Source: Saccharospirillaceae bacterium
GTDB lineage: Bacteria; Pseudomonadota; Gammaproteobacteria; Pseudomonadales; Oceanobacteraceae
Direction: 5' to 3'
Length of the DNA stretch: 64,000 nt
Assembly (NCBI GenBank): GCA_021208685.1
Contig: JAJOJJ010000020.1
Location: 186,001-250,000, forward strand
Under the pieces are notes generated by a model, which saw only the letters and a program-made list of their open reading frames with translations, was not told where the DNA came from and did not search any database. Shown here piece by piece: positions 9,671-18,976 of the stretch (within the stretch, counting starts at the first letter, position 1; each line of letters opens with the position of its first letter). Made by a program: the position numbers and the translations under genes.

Positions 9671-10561
9671 TTAAGGAATGTGCTGATCAGGCCAGCGAGG
9701 CCTGACGGCGGTCGCGCGCAGCACCGCAACGGTAAACAGGCTGGCACTGACGAACATGATCAGGCTGTAAACGCTGGGCGCAATCGACATTTCGGCGCTC
9801 TGCAGAATGCTGGTGGTGATGAGAAGCGCCAGCGTACCGTTCTGCAATCCGACTTCGAGACTGATCGCCCGTGCCTGCGCTTCGCTGTGCAGAAACCAGC
9901 GTCCGGCCAGATACCCCAGACCCATAGTGCTGACGTTCAGCAGCAGGGCAGCAGGGCCGGCCTGCAGGGTAAAGCCCACCAGTTTATCGCCCAGATTAAT
10001 GCAAATGGACAGAATGACGGCGATCAGCACAACCACCGAAAAGCGCGTGATTAACGGCTCCATACGGCGGGCGAAGTGCGGCCACTTTGCCCGGATCGCC
10101 ATGCCAATAATGACCGGAATCACGGTGATGATCATCAGCTTGATCCAGGTGCTGACAATCGGCAGCTCAAAGTGGGAACCTGCATCGCTGTAATAGTGAA
10201 TGGCCCAGACACCGAGTAATGGAATCGTAAACGGTGTAATGAAACCAATAACCGCCGTCAGTGACACCGACAGGCCGACATCCGCGCGGGCCAGAAAACT
10301 GTACAGGTTCGAGGTGGTGCCGCCGGGGCAGAGGGCCAGAATAAACAGGCCGATCGCCATTTCGCCATGCAGACCGGTGGCGGCGATCACCGCCATTGCG
10401 ATCAGGGGCAACAGCAACATCTGGCAGAACGCACCGATCAGGAAACCTCTGGGCTGGCGGAATACGCGACGGAAATCTTCCGGAGTGAGGCCGAGGCCCA
10501 CACCCACCATAATTAAAATCAGGGCGACCGGCAGGCCGATCTGAATAAGCGACTGCAACAT
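9671..10561 (-). CDS. Bile acid:sodium symporter family (BASS) transporter
   Basis: 296 residues with about 9-10 membrane helices. The family signatures are visible: GVGLGLTPEDFRRVFRQPRG near the start, the Pro/Gly motif LFILALCPGGTTSNLYSFLA in the first core repeat, and the second-half EVGLQNGTLALLITTSIL, where E and Q line a Na+ site in this family. Bacterial members carry organic anions such as pantoate or keto acids as well as bile acids, so the substrate is open. It is probably transcribed alone. Confidence 0.9.
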   Translation of the reverse strand: MLQSLIQIGLPVALILIMVGVGLGLTPEDFRRVFRQPRGFLIGAFCQMLLLPLIAMAVIAATGLHGEMAIGLFILALCPGGTTSNLYSFLARADVGLSVSLTAVIGFITPFTIPLLGVWAIHYYSDAGSHFELPIVSTWIKLMIITVIPVIIGMAIRAKWPHFARRMEPLITRFSVVVLIAVILSICINLGDKLVGFTLQAGPAALLLNVSTMGLGYLAGRWFLHSEAQARAISLEVGLQNGTLALLITTSILQSAEMSIAPSVYSLIMFVSASLFTVAVLRATAVRPRWPDQHIP

Positions 10562-10648
10562 ACGGAGTACTCTTGTTGTTATTCTGGCTGTTGTATTTTG
10601 GGTTGTTGTAATGGTGTGGACCGGACGAGGGCAGCCTGTGTCCTGCTT

Positions 10649-10672
10649 CGTGCGGATCGTGTAATCCGCACG
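10649..10672. repeat. Perfect 9-bp inverted repeat in the gap before the BASS gene
   Basis: CGTGCGGAT, loop CGTGTA, ATCCGCACG. It lies in the 193-base gap between the spermidine-synthase-like gene and the BASS gene, both on the minus strand. There is no T tract on either side, so it is not a convincing terminator; an operator or mRNA hairpin is possible. Confidence 0.5.
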
Positions 10673-10754
10673 CTAACCCATGGCAGCGGTTGCGGCAACG
10701 GTTGTTCGTGTCAGTGGGCCGGGAAGTTTGTAATTCTTTGTAGATGCGGGGGCG

Positions 10755-11525
10755 TTATCCGCGGTGGCGGTAAAAATTTTTTACCACACTCCACAGATTA
10801 AAACCGGCCAGCGGCGAGCGTTGTACGCAGCGTTCGCGGGCGAGTTTTTTATCGGCAATTTCAGCGTATTTACTGGCCCAGAGAATCCAGTTGCCATCCG
10901 TTGTGGTGCTTTGCAGTAATTGCGGGAAACGCTGTTTCAGTTGTTCCAGACAGTCGGTCTGCTCACGGTGTTCTTTCCATAAGTTCAGCACTAACCAGCC
11001 ATGGGCGGACACATGGCGTTCGCATAAGTCGAGAAAATCGCTGTGCAATACCAATGGGTACAGGCCATCCGCCAGATACAGATCGCAGATTAATAAATCG
11101 CATTGTCCCTGCGTGCTGTTGCGTAAAAATTCGGCGGCATCACTGACATGGGTGGTCAGCCGTTTATCGCGAGGCAGGGAAAAATACTGCTGCGCAATCT
11201 GAAAAACCGCCTGCCGCAGATCGACCGCTGAAATGGCAGCATCCGGCAGCCAGTGAAATAACGTGCTGGCCAGCGTGCCGCCACCGGTTCCCAGCAAGGT
11301 GATATTGGCCGGCGGTGTTAACACATCCGACTGCACCAGCACCGCTACCATGGCGCGGGCATACTCGTGCTGTAATTGCAGGGGGGCGCTTTTCAGCTGA
11401 CAGCTCTGTTCGTCAGCGGTGCCGAAACTTAAATAGCGTTTATTGCCATCGTCGAACACCAGAATGGGGCCGAATTCATCGTAACGCCGATGAATTTCGC
11501 GCCCCAGATGGGAAAGGGAAATCAC
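10755..11525 (-). CDS. Spermidine-synthase-like SAM-fold protein
   Basis: 256 residues with the spermine/spermidine-synthase Rossmann core: glycine loop NITLLGTGGGTLASTLFHWL, acidic strand end AISAVDLRQAV, and DLLICDLYLADGLYP at the active-site strand. The N-terminal beta domain is short (FGPILVFDDGNKRYLSFGT). True SpeE in this window is at 38617, so this paralogue may aminopropylate, methylate or do something else. GTG start. It begins 13 bases after argA stops and so looks like the third gene of an argE-argA operon. The specific reaction is unknown. Confidence 0.75.
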   Translation of the reverse strand: MISLSHLGREIHRRYDEFGPILVFDDGNKRYLSFGTADEQSCQLKSAPLQLQHEYARAMVAVLVQSDVLTPPANITLLGTGGGTLASTLFHWLPDAAISAVDLRQAVFQIAQQYFSLPRDKRLTTHVSDAAEFLRNSTQGQCDLLICDLYLADGLYPLVLHSDFLDLCERHVSAHGWLVLNLWKEHREQTDCLEQLKQRFPQLLQSTTTDGNWILWASKYAEIADKKLARERCVQRSPLAGFNLWSVVKNFYRHRG

Positions 11526-11538
11526 AGCCGCTCAGCAC

Positions 11539-12843
11539 TCACAACGATTTGAAAAACACCTTGGAATTACGCTGGAAGTTGTACAGCTTTTGCCGTTCCT
11601 GCGGTAATTCGCTGACGGCTCCGGCAACAAAACCATTTTCAATAAACCAGTGTGCCGTGCGGGTTGTCAGCACAAATAATTGTTTGTAATGACGCCGCTG
11701 CGCTTCCTGCTCAATTTGTTCCAGCAGACGCTGGCCGCGATTGGTGCCGCGATAATCGGCATGCACTGCCACACAGGCCAGTTCGGCTTTATCGTCGGAG
11801 TAGGGGTACAGCGCAGCGCAGGCGGTGATCATGCCGTCGCGTTCGATCACATAAAAACGCTGAATTTCGTTTTCCAGTAATTCCCGCGAACGGCGCACCA
11901 GAATGCCTTGTTCCTCCAGCGGGCGCAGCAATTCCAGAATGCCCACCACATCGTCACTTCGGGCATTTCGCAGCTGATCATAGGCGTATTGGGTGACCAT
12001 GGTGCCACGGCCTTCGCGTGAGAACAGTTCCTGCAGCAGCGCCCCGTCGTCGGCGTAACTCAGCAGGTGTACGCGTGGTACGCCCTGACGCACACTTTTG
12101 ATGGCGGCTTCGGCATGGCAGCGTACCTCACCCTTCCAGCCATGCAGGTAAGGTTCAAGATCCATGCAGGTTAATTCTTTAATTAACCGGCCATCGTCAT
12201 CCAGCAGTCCGGACTGCTGCCCCATAATAATTAATTTATCGGCGCGTAATGCTACGGCCGTGTGTTGCGCAACATCCTCAACGGTGAGGTTGAACATTTC
12301 GCCCGACGGCGAATAACCAGCCGACGACAGCAACACCACATTACGCTGTTCAAGTAAGTCGCTGATGGCCTGATGTTCAATCCGCCGTACCTCGCCGGTG
12401 TGCTGATAATCGATACCGTCAATCACACCAAGCGGCTTGGCGGTCACGAAATTTCCACTGACCACGCGGATGCGCGCACCGTGCATGGGGGAGTTGGGCA
12501 GGCCGATGGACAGGCGCGATTCGACATCGGCTTTGACCATACCGACCGCCGCTTTTACCGCATTTAAGGCTTCGCCGTCGGTAATGCGTAAGTCATTGTG
12601 AAAACGGCTTTTAATATCCAGTTTGTTTAATACCGCATCAATCTGTGGTCGTGCACCATGCACCAGTACCAGGCGTACACCGAGGCTGTTCAGCAGGGCG
12701 ATGTCCTGTACCACGTGATTGAAATTATCGTGCGCAATGGCGTCACCCTCGAACATGATGACGAAGGTTTTACCGCGGTGCGCATTAATGTACGGCGATG
12801 ACTGACGAAACCATTGCACGTAAGCGGTGGTATCTGGATTCAC
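11539..12843 (-). CDS. argA: Amino-acid N-acetyltransferase (N-acetylglutamate synthase)
   Basis: 434 residues, the usual length of classical ArgA. An amino-acid-kinase-like domain fills about 1-290 (KTFVIMFEGDAIAHDNFNHV; VRLVLVHGARPQIDAVL), and a GNAT acetyltransferase domain about 295-434 (ELACVAVHADYRGTNRGQRL for acetyl-CoA binding; LFVLTTRTAHWFIENGFVAG). It makes N-acetylglutamate, the first step of arginine synthesis, and the kinase-like domain binds arginine for feedback inhibition in this family. GTG start at 12843 with AGGAG about 12 bases upstream. Downstream of argE in the same minus-strand unit. Confidence 0.95.
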   Translation of the reverse strand: MNPDTTAYVQWFRQSSPYINAHRGKTFVIMFEGDAIAHDNFNHVVQDIALLNSLGVRLVLVHGARPQIDAVLNKLDIKSRFHNDLRITDGEALNAVKAAVGMVKADVESRLSIGLPNSPMHGARIRVVSGNFVTAKPLGVIDGIDYQHTGEVRRIEHQAISDLLEQRNVVLLSSAGYSPSGEMFNLTVEDVAQHTAVALRADKLIIMGQQSGLLDDDGRLIKELTCMDLEPYLHGWKGEVRCHAEAAIKSVRQGVPRVHLLSYADDGALLQELFSREGRGTMVTQYAYDQLRNARSDDVVGILELLRPLEEQGILVRRSRELLENEIQRFYVIERDGMITACAALYPYSDDKAELACVAVHADYRGTNRGQRLLEQIEQEAQRRHYKQLFVLTTRTAHWFIENGFVAGAVSELPQERQKLYNFQRNSKVFFKSL

Positions 12844-12902
12844 TCGGCTTTTTCACTCCTGAATGTCATAAACGATGGCGCTGATTTAAGCATGAGCGGC
12901 GC

Positions 12903-14051
12903 TCAGACAGAAGGGCGCAGGCAGAAACGCTCAATCAGACCGCGTAGTAATTCCACACAGGGTTCAATCTGATCCTGTGCCAGATATTCATCCACCTGAT
13001 GTGCCTGATCAATATTACCCGGCCCGAGCACAATGGTGTCGATGCCCAGCTCCTGTAAGAAAGGTGCTTCGGTGGCGTAATTAACCGAAGCACTGGTATG
13101 GCCGGTTAAGCGCTCGGCGGCCTCGACCAGAGGGCTGGTCGCGGCGGTTTCAAACGCATTCACGCCGGGAAATAACGGCTCGAAGGAAAACTCGACGCGG
13201 TTCTGTTCGGCAATGGGGTTTAACCGCTGGCGGATTTCTTCCCGCAGATCGTCGTTGCTCATTCCCGGCAGGGTGCGTACATCGAACGCCAGCTCACAGC
13301 GGCCGCAGATACGGTTGGGATTATCGCCACCGTGAATACAGCCAAGGTTGAGCGTTGGCACCTGTACGGCAAAATGCGCATTCTGATAACGGCTGGCAAG
13401 GTCGCGGCGCAGGTTCATTAATTCGTTCATCACCGGCACCATGGCATCGAGCGCATTAATGCCCAGATCCGGATTGGATGAATGCCCGGCCTTACCGGTT
13501 AAGCGCACGCTCTCCATCATGATGCCTTTGTGCATACGAATGGGTTTTAAACTGGTGGGTTCACCGACCACGGCATAGCGCGCTTTCGGTTTGCCCTGCT
13601 GTGCCAGCGCCCGGGCACCGCTCATCGAACTTTCTTCATCGGCGGTGGCGAGAATAATCAGCGGCTGCTTAAAGTCGCTGGCCTGATAGTGCTTAACAGC
13701 TTCCAGAGCCAGAGCAAAAAACCCTTTCATATCGCAGGTACCGAGACCGTAAAAACGGCCATCACGCTCGGTCAGGGTAAAAGGGTCGGACTGCCAGCGC
13801 TCCGGATTGCAGGGTACGGTATCGGTATGGCCGCTGAGTATCAGGCCACCGTCGCCACGACCCAGCGTGGCGATCAGGTTGGCTTTGCCGGGAAAGCCTG
13901 ACAGCGGCAGAATCTCACAGGCAAAGCCCAGTTCACTGAACCATTGGGCCAGCGTGTCGATCACCGGCACATTGCTGTGGTCGTACTCCGGCAGTACCGA
14001 GCTGATACTGTTGTGGGCGATGAGTGTGGTCAGGCGGCTGATCAGATCCAT
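12903..14051 (-). CDS. argE: Acetylornithine deacetylase
   Basis: 382 residues, M20 metallopeptidase family. Metal and catalytic motifs are visible: ILSGHTDTVPCNPERWQSDP (His and the Asp after Thr), GTCDMKGFFALALEA (bridging Asp), and ATADEESSMSGARALA (general-base Glu and metal Glu). It removes the acetyl group from N-acetylornithine to give ornithine in the linear arginine pathway, matching its neighbour argA. About 59 bases separate it from argA with no terminator, so the two are likely co-transcribed. Confidence 0.95.
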   Translation of the reverse strand: MDLISRLTTLIAHNSISSVLPEYDHSNVPVIDTLAQWFSELGFACEILPLSGFPGKANLIATLGRGDGGLILSGHTDTVPCNPERWQSDPFTLTERDGRFYGLGTCDMKGFFALALEAVKHYQASDFKQPLIILATADEESSMSGARALAQQGKPKARYAVVGEPTSLKPIRMHKGIMMESVRLTGKAGHSSNPDLGINALDAMVPVMNELMNLRRDLASRYQNAHFAVQVPTLNLGCIHGGDNPNRICGRCELAFDVRTLPGMSNDDLREEIRQRLNPIAEQNRVEFSFEPLFPGVNAFETAATSPLVEAAERLTGHTSASVNYATEAPFLQELGIDTIVLGPGNIDQAHQVDEYLAQDQIEPCVELLRGLIERFCLRPSV

Positions 14052-14145
14052 AACTGGCCTTTTTATAAATAACGACGCTGTTAATAACCGTGTTTAAAGC
14101 ATCACTGAGCTTGCTTATAGCGGGGCGCCTCACGACAATAGCGCC

Positions 14146-15552
14146 ATGACTAAAGAAACCGAACTTAAGCTCCGCATCAGCCCGCAATATTTGCCTGCGC
14201 TGACTCAATTCCTGAACATTCAGGCCCGGCCACTGAGCCATTCTACGCTGAAAAACTGGTACCTCGATACGCCCGTCGCCGGGTTGTCGCAGGCCCGTGC
14301 TGCCCTGCGTATCCGGCAGCACGGCGAGGGCTACGAACAGACACTGAAAACCCGTGGCCAAAGCACCGCCGGAATGCATCAGCGCGGCGAATGGAACTGG
14401 CCATTAACCACGCCGCAACTCAATACCGGCTTTCTGCAAGGTGCTGACGTTGCACAGCACTGGCCCGCCAGCATTGATGTTGCTGAACTGGGCGAAATCT
14501 TCACCACGCATTTTGAACGTCAGGCCTGGCAGTGGCAGCTGGATGGCTGCGAAGCGGAAGTGGTACTGGATCAGGGCGAGGTGAGCAACGGGCGCAAGAC
14601 GCTGCCGCTGTGCGAAGTCGAGCTGGAATTAAAACAGGGCGATGCTGCCGGTTTGTGGACCATGGCGCTGCAACTGGCAGAGCATGCCCCGCTGTGGCTG
14701 AGTGATATCAGCAAGGCCGAACGCGGTTATCGCCTGGCGCGGCTCAGTCAGCCCTGGGGGCAGACTCCGGGCGTGAGCGCCGAAGACGATATGGCCGACG
14801 CGTTGCCACAGTGGCTGGGTTATGAGTTTTTACACCTGCAGCGCGCGCTGGAGCATTGCCTGTGGGGCAGCAACATTCATGGCGCACTGGATGCCTGGAC
14901 ACACTGGCAGGCACTGCGTGCCCTGCCACAACTGGCCGGTAAAGTGATCCGCCGTAACCAGACCCGCGCCCTGCGTGATGCACTGGATCAGTTGCAACAA
15001 CCCTTGCAGCAACTGGCGGCAACGGCTCAGCTGCTCAGTTATTTACGCGGTGCGGATGAAGAGAGCGAGGTGCGCGACGAACTTAACAGCCTGCAGGCGG
15101 TCTGGATGCAGCGCCTGCAACAACTGCGCGACGACGCCGGGCTGGCAACCGCGCTGACACAGGCTGCGGCTGCGCTCTACGCCTTGCCGCCGTTAAAAGA
15201 AGGCAGCGAGCAGGCCGGCCACTGGTTGCGTCACCTGTTGCGTCAGCATCAGCCATTGCTGGAACAGCTTAAACGTCAGCGGCCACAGTCTGCGGAGCAG
15301 TGGCGCGGTATGAGTCATGAGCTGGCGATACTTTGCATGGCCTGTGATTATGCCCGCGCATTGCCGCAGGTCAGCGCCCCCGGTGACACGGTATGGCGCG
15401 TGCTGTCTGATATGCTTAACGCAGAAACTTTGTTACAAAGACCCTGGCCTTTGCCGCCACTGAGTGCGGCTGATGGCGCGGAACAACGTACAGCGGATGA
15501 CTACAGCGGCTGGGCAGAAGAGCACCTGCAGCATCTGGCCAGACAACTCTGA
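14146..15552 (+). CDS. CYTH and CHAD domain inorganic triphosphatase (YgiF-like)
   Basis: 468 residues. The N-terminal CYTH domain has the family signature ETELKLRI near residue 4, followed by the charged tunnel strands (ARAALRIRQHGEGYEQTLKT; VDVAELGEIFT-type strand; CEVELELKQGD). The C-terminal half from about 215 is a helical, His-rich CHAD domain (LGYEFLHLQRALEHCLWGSN; WLRHLLRQHQPLLEQLKRQR). YgiF-type enzymes hydrolyse inorganic triphosphate, and CHAD domains bind polyphosphate. Divergent from argE; 40 bases before the next gene. Confidence 0.9.
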   Translation: MTKETELKLRISPQYLPALTQFLNIQARPLSHSTLKNWYLDTPVAGLSQARAALRIRQHGEGYEQTLKTRGQSTAGMHQRGEWNWPLTTPQLNTGFLQGADVAQHWPASIDVAELGEIFTTHFERQAWQWQLDGCEAEVVLDQGEVSNGRKTLPLCEVELELKQGDAAGLWTMALQLAEHAPLWLSDISKAERGYRLARLSQPWGQTPGVSAEDDMADALPQWLGYEFLHLQRALEHCLWGSNIHGALDAWTHWQALRALPQLAGKVIRRNQTRALRDALDQLQQPLQQLAATAQLLSYLRGADEESEVRDELNSLQAVWMQRLQQLRDDAGLATALTQAAAALYALPPLKEGSEQAGHWLRHLLRQHQPLLEQLKRQRPQSAEQWRGMSHELAILCMACDYARALPQVSAPGDTVWRVLSDMLNAETLLQRPWPLPPLSAADGAEQRTADDYSGWAEEHLQHLARQL

Positions 15553-15592
15553 TACCGGTTGCAGAGCAAACACACTGATTAGGGAATGACAC

Positions 15593-17365
15593 ATGCAGGC
15601 TCAGGCTGAACGCCAACTCTCATTACCATTACTGATCGAAGATCTGCGCCGCGACCAGCTGCTGAACGACGATGATCATCAGCTGGCACTGAGTATCCGC
15701 CGCAAACCGGAAGAAAAGAACCTGCATGTCCTCACTCTGCTGGCCAGGCAAGGGTATGCCGATGCGCGCCATCAGGGCCGGATTCTGAACGAACAGACCC
15801 TGGTGGATTGGCTGGCCGGACGGCATAACATGCAAGCGGTACAGATTGATCCGCTGGAGGTTGATGTTTCGGCGATCACGGAGGTGATGTCCTACGCCTT
15901 TGCTGAACGCCACCGCATTCTGGCGGTAAAAGTCAGCACGGATGAAGTGCAGGTGGCCTGCGCTGAACCGGAAGTGGAAAGCTGGATCAGCGATGTTGCG
16001 CATGTTACCCGCCGTCAGGTGAAGCGCGTACTGGCCGCTCCCAGTGATATTGAACGCTACCGGGTCGAGTTTTATCAGCTGGCCAACTCGGTCAACCGTG
16101 CCCGTCAGACTCATAAAGGTGTCAGCGCGGTACAGAATCTGGAATCCATGCTGGAGCTGGGCAAAGCCCGTGCGCCGGATGCCAATGACGAACACATCGT
16201 TAATATCGTTGACTGGCTGCTGCAGTACGCGTTCGATCAGCGCGCCAGTGATATTCATCTTGAGCCACGGCGCGAAGTGGGCCATGTGCGTTTCCGCATC
16301 GACGGCGTACTGCACAATGTTTACGAGCTGCCGGCACAGGTGGCGATGGCCGTGGTGGCGCGGATCAAATCCCTCGGACGGATGAACATTGCCGAAAAGC
16401 GCAAACCCCAGGACAGCCGGTTAAAAACCAAGACACCGGCCGGACAGGAGGTGGAATTGCGTTTGTCCACATTGCCGACTGCCTTTGGCGAAAAACTGGT
16501 GATGCGGGTATTTGATCCGCAGGTGCTGGTGCGCAGTTTCTCCGAGTTAGGCTTCAGTAAAGAAGATAACCGCCGCTGGGCGGAAATGACGCGCAACAAC
16601 CACGGCATTATTTTTGTTACCGGCCCGACCGGTTCCGGTAAAACCACCACGCTGTATTCGACGCTGAAGCAGCTGGCCACGCCGGAAGTGAATGTGTCGA
16701 CCATTGAAGATCCCATTGAAATGGTGGAGCCGGCGTTTAACCAGATGCAGGTGCATCCGGGCATTGACCTGACCTTTGCCAGTGGCGTGCGGGCGTTATT
16801 GCGACAGGATCCCGATATCATCATGGTCGGTGAGGTGCGGGATATTGAGACCGCTGAAATTGCCGTTCAGGCGGCATTAACCGGCCACCTGGTACTGTCT
16901 ACTCTGCACACCAATGATGCACCATCGGCCTTTACCCGGTTAATGGAGCTGGGTTTACCGGCGTATTTAATCCGCTCCAGTGTGCTGGGCGTGATGGCTC
17001 AGCGGCTGGTACGGACACTCTGTCCGCACTGCAAAGTGAAAGAAAAAGTCGATGAGCGGGCCTGGAAACAACTGACCGCTCCCTGGCTGGTAAAGACGCC
17101 GGAATTTGTATTCTCGGCCAAGGGCTGTCTTGAGTGTCGCGGCACCGGTTACATGGGGCGGATGGGCATTTATGAAGTCATGCCGATGAGCGAAAACCTG
17201 GAAGTCATGATTAACGATCAGATGGATCACATCAAACTGCGTCAGGCGGCCATGAAAGAAGGTATGCACAGCCTGCGCTTAAGTGGTGCGCACAAGGTTG
17301 CGGCAGGTATGACCACGGTTGCGGAAGTGATGCGTGTCGCACCTTTGTCAAAAATGCAGTCGTAA
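15593..17365 (+). CDS. GspE/PilB-type secretion ATPase, orphan
   Basis: 590 residues. N-terminal MshEN-like region at about 15-190, then the hexameric type II/IV ATPase core: ASDIHLEPR, Walker A GPTGSGKTTT at 344-353, Asp box STIEDPIEM, Walker B RQDPDIIMVGEVRDIETAEI, His box LSTLHTNDA, and a tetracysteine zinc motif (CPHC from residue 477, then CLECRGTGYMGR). All motifs needed for ATP hydrolysis are present. No pilus or secretion genes flank it, so its partner apparatus must lie elsewhere; it sits beside the CYTH-CHAD gene as I recall for a Pseudomonas locus. Confidence 0.9.
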   Translation: MQAQAERQLSLPLLIEDLRRDQLLNDDDHQLALSIRRKPEEKNLHVLTLLARQGYADARHQGRILNEQTLVDWLAGRHNMQAVQIDPLEVDVSAITEVMSYAFAERHRILAVKVSTDEVQVACAEPEVESWISDVAHVTRRQVKRVLAAPSDIERYRVEFYQLANSVNRARQTHKGVSAVQNLESMLELGKARAPDANDEHIVNIVDWLLQYAFDQRASDIHLEPRREVGHVRFRIDGVLHNVYELPAQVAMAVVARIKSLGRMNIAEKRKPQDSRLKTKTPAGQEVELRLSTLPTAFGEKLVMRVFDPQVLVRSFSELGFSKEDNRRWAEMTRNNHGIIFVTGPTGSGKTTTLYSTLKQLATPEVNVSTIEDPIEMVEPAFNQMQVHPGIDLTFASGVRALLRQDPDIIMVGEVRDIETAEIAVQAALTGHLVLSTLHTNDAPSAFTRLMELGLPAYLIRSSVLGVMAQRLVRTLCPHCKVKEKVDERAWKQLTAPWLVKTPEFVFSAKGCLECRGTGYMGRMGIYEVMPMSENLEVMINDQMDHIKLRQAAMKEGMHSLRLSGAHKVAAGMTTVAEVMRVAPLSKMQS

Positions 17366-17447
17366 ATTGAATCAGCCGGTACATAGAGCGCCGGTATTTC
17401 AGCGACTAGAATGAACGTTTGAATAAGAAAAGTAAGGAAATGCCCCC

Positions 17448-17954
17448 GTGGATATCAGTGTACCGCCCATTATCGACCTTGAGGCCTCCGGTTTCGGACG
17501 GGGCAGCTATCCGATTGAGGTGGGTTTTGCACTGGAAGATCGCGTGGTACAGAGTTTTCTGATCAAACCGGCACCCACCTGGCTGCACTGGAGCGTGGAG
17601 GCTGAGCTGATTCACGGTATTTCGCGTGAGCAGTTGCAGGACGAAGGCATGACCCCGCGTGAAGTGGCGCTGAAAATGAACGAAATGTTACGCGGTAAAA
17701 CGCTCTACTCCGATGCCTGGAGCTTTGACAGTTCATGGATGGGGCGTTTGTTTGATGAGGCGGAGCTGGTACAGCGTTTTCGTATTGAAACCATTAACAA
17801 GCTGTTGACGCCAGAACAGATGGAAGCCTGGCATGACACCAAAAAATCCCTCTGGTACGAGATGAATATTGAACGTCATCGTGCTGCCAATGATGTTCAG
17901 GTTCTGCAGGAAACATTTCTGCGGGTGGCCTGCCCGGTCCGAACCGCTGAGTAA
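17448..17954 (+). CDS. DEDD-type 3'-5' exonuclease family protein
   Basis: 168 residues. The three exonuclease motifs are present: PIIDLEASGFG (Asp and Glu), YSDAWSFDSSWMGRLF (second Asp), and ERHRAANDVQVL (His and last Asp of a DEDDh site). This is a small stand-alone domain of the DnaQ/RNase T fold. GTG start with AAGGA about 9 bases upstream; an ATG eight bases earlier is in another frame. Probably acts on DNA or RNA 3' ends; which one is not clear. It follows the ATPase gene by 82 bases. Confidence 0.8.
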   Translation: MDISVPPIIDLEASGFGRGSYPIEVGFALEDRVVQSFLIKPAPTWLHWSVEAELIHGISREQLQDEGMTPREVALKMNEMLRGKTLYSDAWSFDSSWMGRLFDEAELVQRFRIETINKLLTPEQMEAWHDTKKSLWYEMNIERHRAANDVQVLQETFLRVACPVRTAE

Positions 17955-18030
17955 CACTCACGGCTTCCGCCGCGGGCTCTGCCCGGACGCTTCAATCCGG
18001 ATAAGGTAGGGGGTGTCAGCGGTTCACCGA

Positions 18031-18876
18031 TTACTGGTTGTCCATTTCCAGTACGGCCATCTCCAGTAAGGCAATTTCGCGTTTTTTGCGCTCCAGCTCC
18101 TGTTGCAGATGTTCCGGACCTTCTTCAGCAATCTCCAGAAAATGGCGCTCAATGAATTCTTTTTCAGCCAGCGTGCGCTGTAACACTTCTTCGGTATTTC
18201 TCAGCTCATCACGCATTGCGGCGACTTCGCTGGCACGGAAACTGGTTTTAAGTTCCTGCTGGAGATTCTGTGTGAGCAGGCGCTCTTCCTGATATTTTTG
18301 TTCCAGTTGCTGCAGCCGTTCTTTCAGCCGGGCTTTGTCTCTTTCGAGGCGGTCGCGTGTCACGCTGAGGGTTTTGAGTTTGATCAAATCCGCCGACAGG
18401 CTGCTTAATTTTTTCTTCAGTGCCTTACTTTGCTCTTTCTGCTGACGCTGGGTGAGCTGATGCTGGGCAATGATTTCGCCGGCCCGATCCAGTTTCCGCG
18501 TTAAGGATTCAACCATCTGCTGTAACTGGGTGCGATCCAGTTCGCCTTCTTTCAGGTAGGCGAGCAAACGCTCCTTTTCGGACTGAAAATGCTCCTGAAG
18601 ATGCTCCAGTTCCTTCTCGGCCGGATGATCACTGGCCACGATCTGGTGGTTCAGATGCTGTTCGGCTTCCGTCAGCTGGCGCACCAGTGACTGCTCCTGG
18701 CTGCTGTGCAACTCGTTATGGGATTGCTGATCTTCAACCAGCAGCATCAGTGTTTTGTTCTGCTCGATAAGATCGGCCATTTCACGGCGGCGGCTTTTCC
18801 ACTGCATGATCAGCACCATCACTGCCGCTCCAAGCAGAAGACTAAGCTGAGCAATAACAAGCATGCTGATGGACAT
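18031..18876 (-). CDS. Membrane-anchored long coiled-coil protein, unknown
   Basis: About 281 residues: one N-terminal membrane segment (MLVIAQLSLLLGAAVMVLIM), then a basic stop-transfer stretch and an almost unbroken coiled coil rich in Glu, Gln, Leu, Arg and Lys to the C-terminus (LQQEHFQ-like heptads; RDRLERDKARLKERLQQLEQ). I recognise no enzyme motif. The start is uncertain: ATG 18876 is preferred, and a TTG at 18894 is in frame; neither has a clear ribosome site. It is divergent from the response regulator at 18977, with about 100 bases between. A structural or scaffolding role is inferred from shape only. Confidence 0.65.
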   Translation of the reverse strand: MSISMLVIAQLSLLLGAAVMVLIMQWKSRRREMADLIEQNKTLMLLVEDQQSHNELHSSQEQSLVRQLTEAEQHLNHQIVASDHPAEKELEHLQEHFQSEKERLLAYLKEGELDRTQLQQMVESLTRKLDRAGEIIAQHQLTQRQQKEQSKALKKKLSSLSADLIKLKTLSVTRDRLERDKARLKERLQQLEQKYQEERLLTQNLQQELKTSFRASEVAAMRDELRNTEEVLQRTLAEKEFIERHFLEIAEEGPEHLQQELERKKREIALLEMAVLEMDNQ

Positions 18877-18976
18877 GAGGTGACACCGGTTCAATGTGGC
18901 AGAACTTAATTATAGATGCATTTGCGGCAAGCTCTCTCAGGCGATCTATACTGCATTGAGCGCATGGGGGACGTGA

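Noticed and set aside
10649-10672. Terminator for the argE-argA operon
   Set aside because: The stem is good, but there is no T tract and it lies some 80 bases past the stop; kept only as an inverted repeat.
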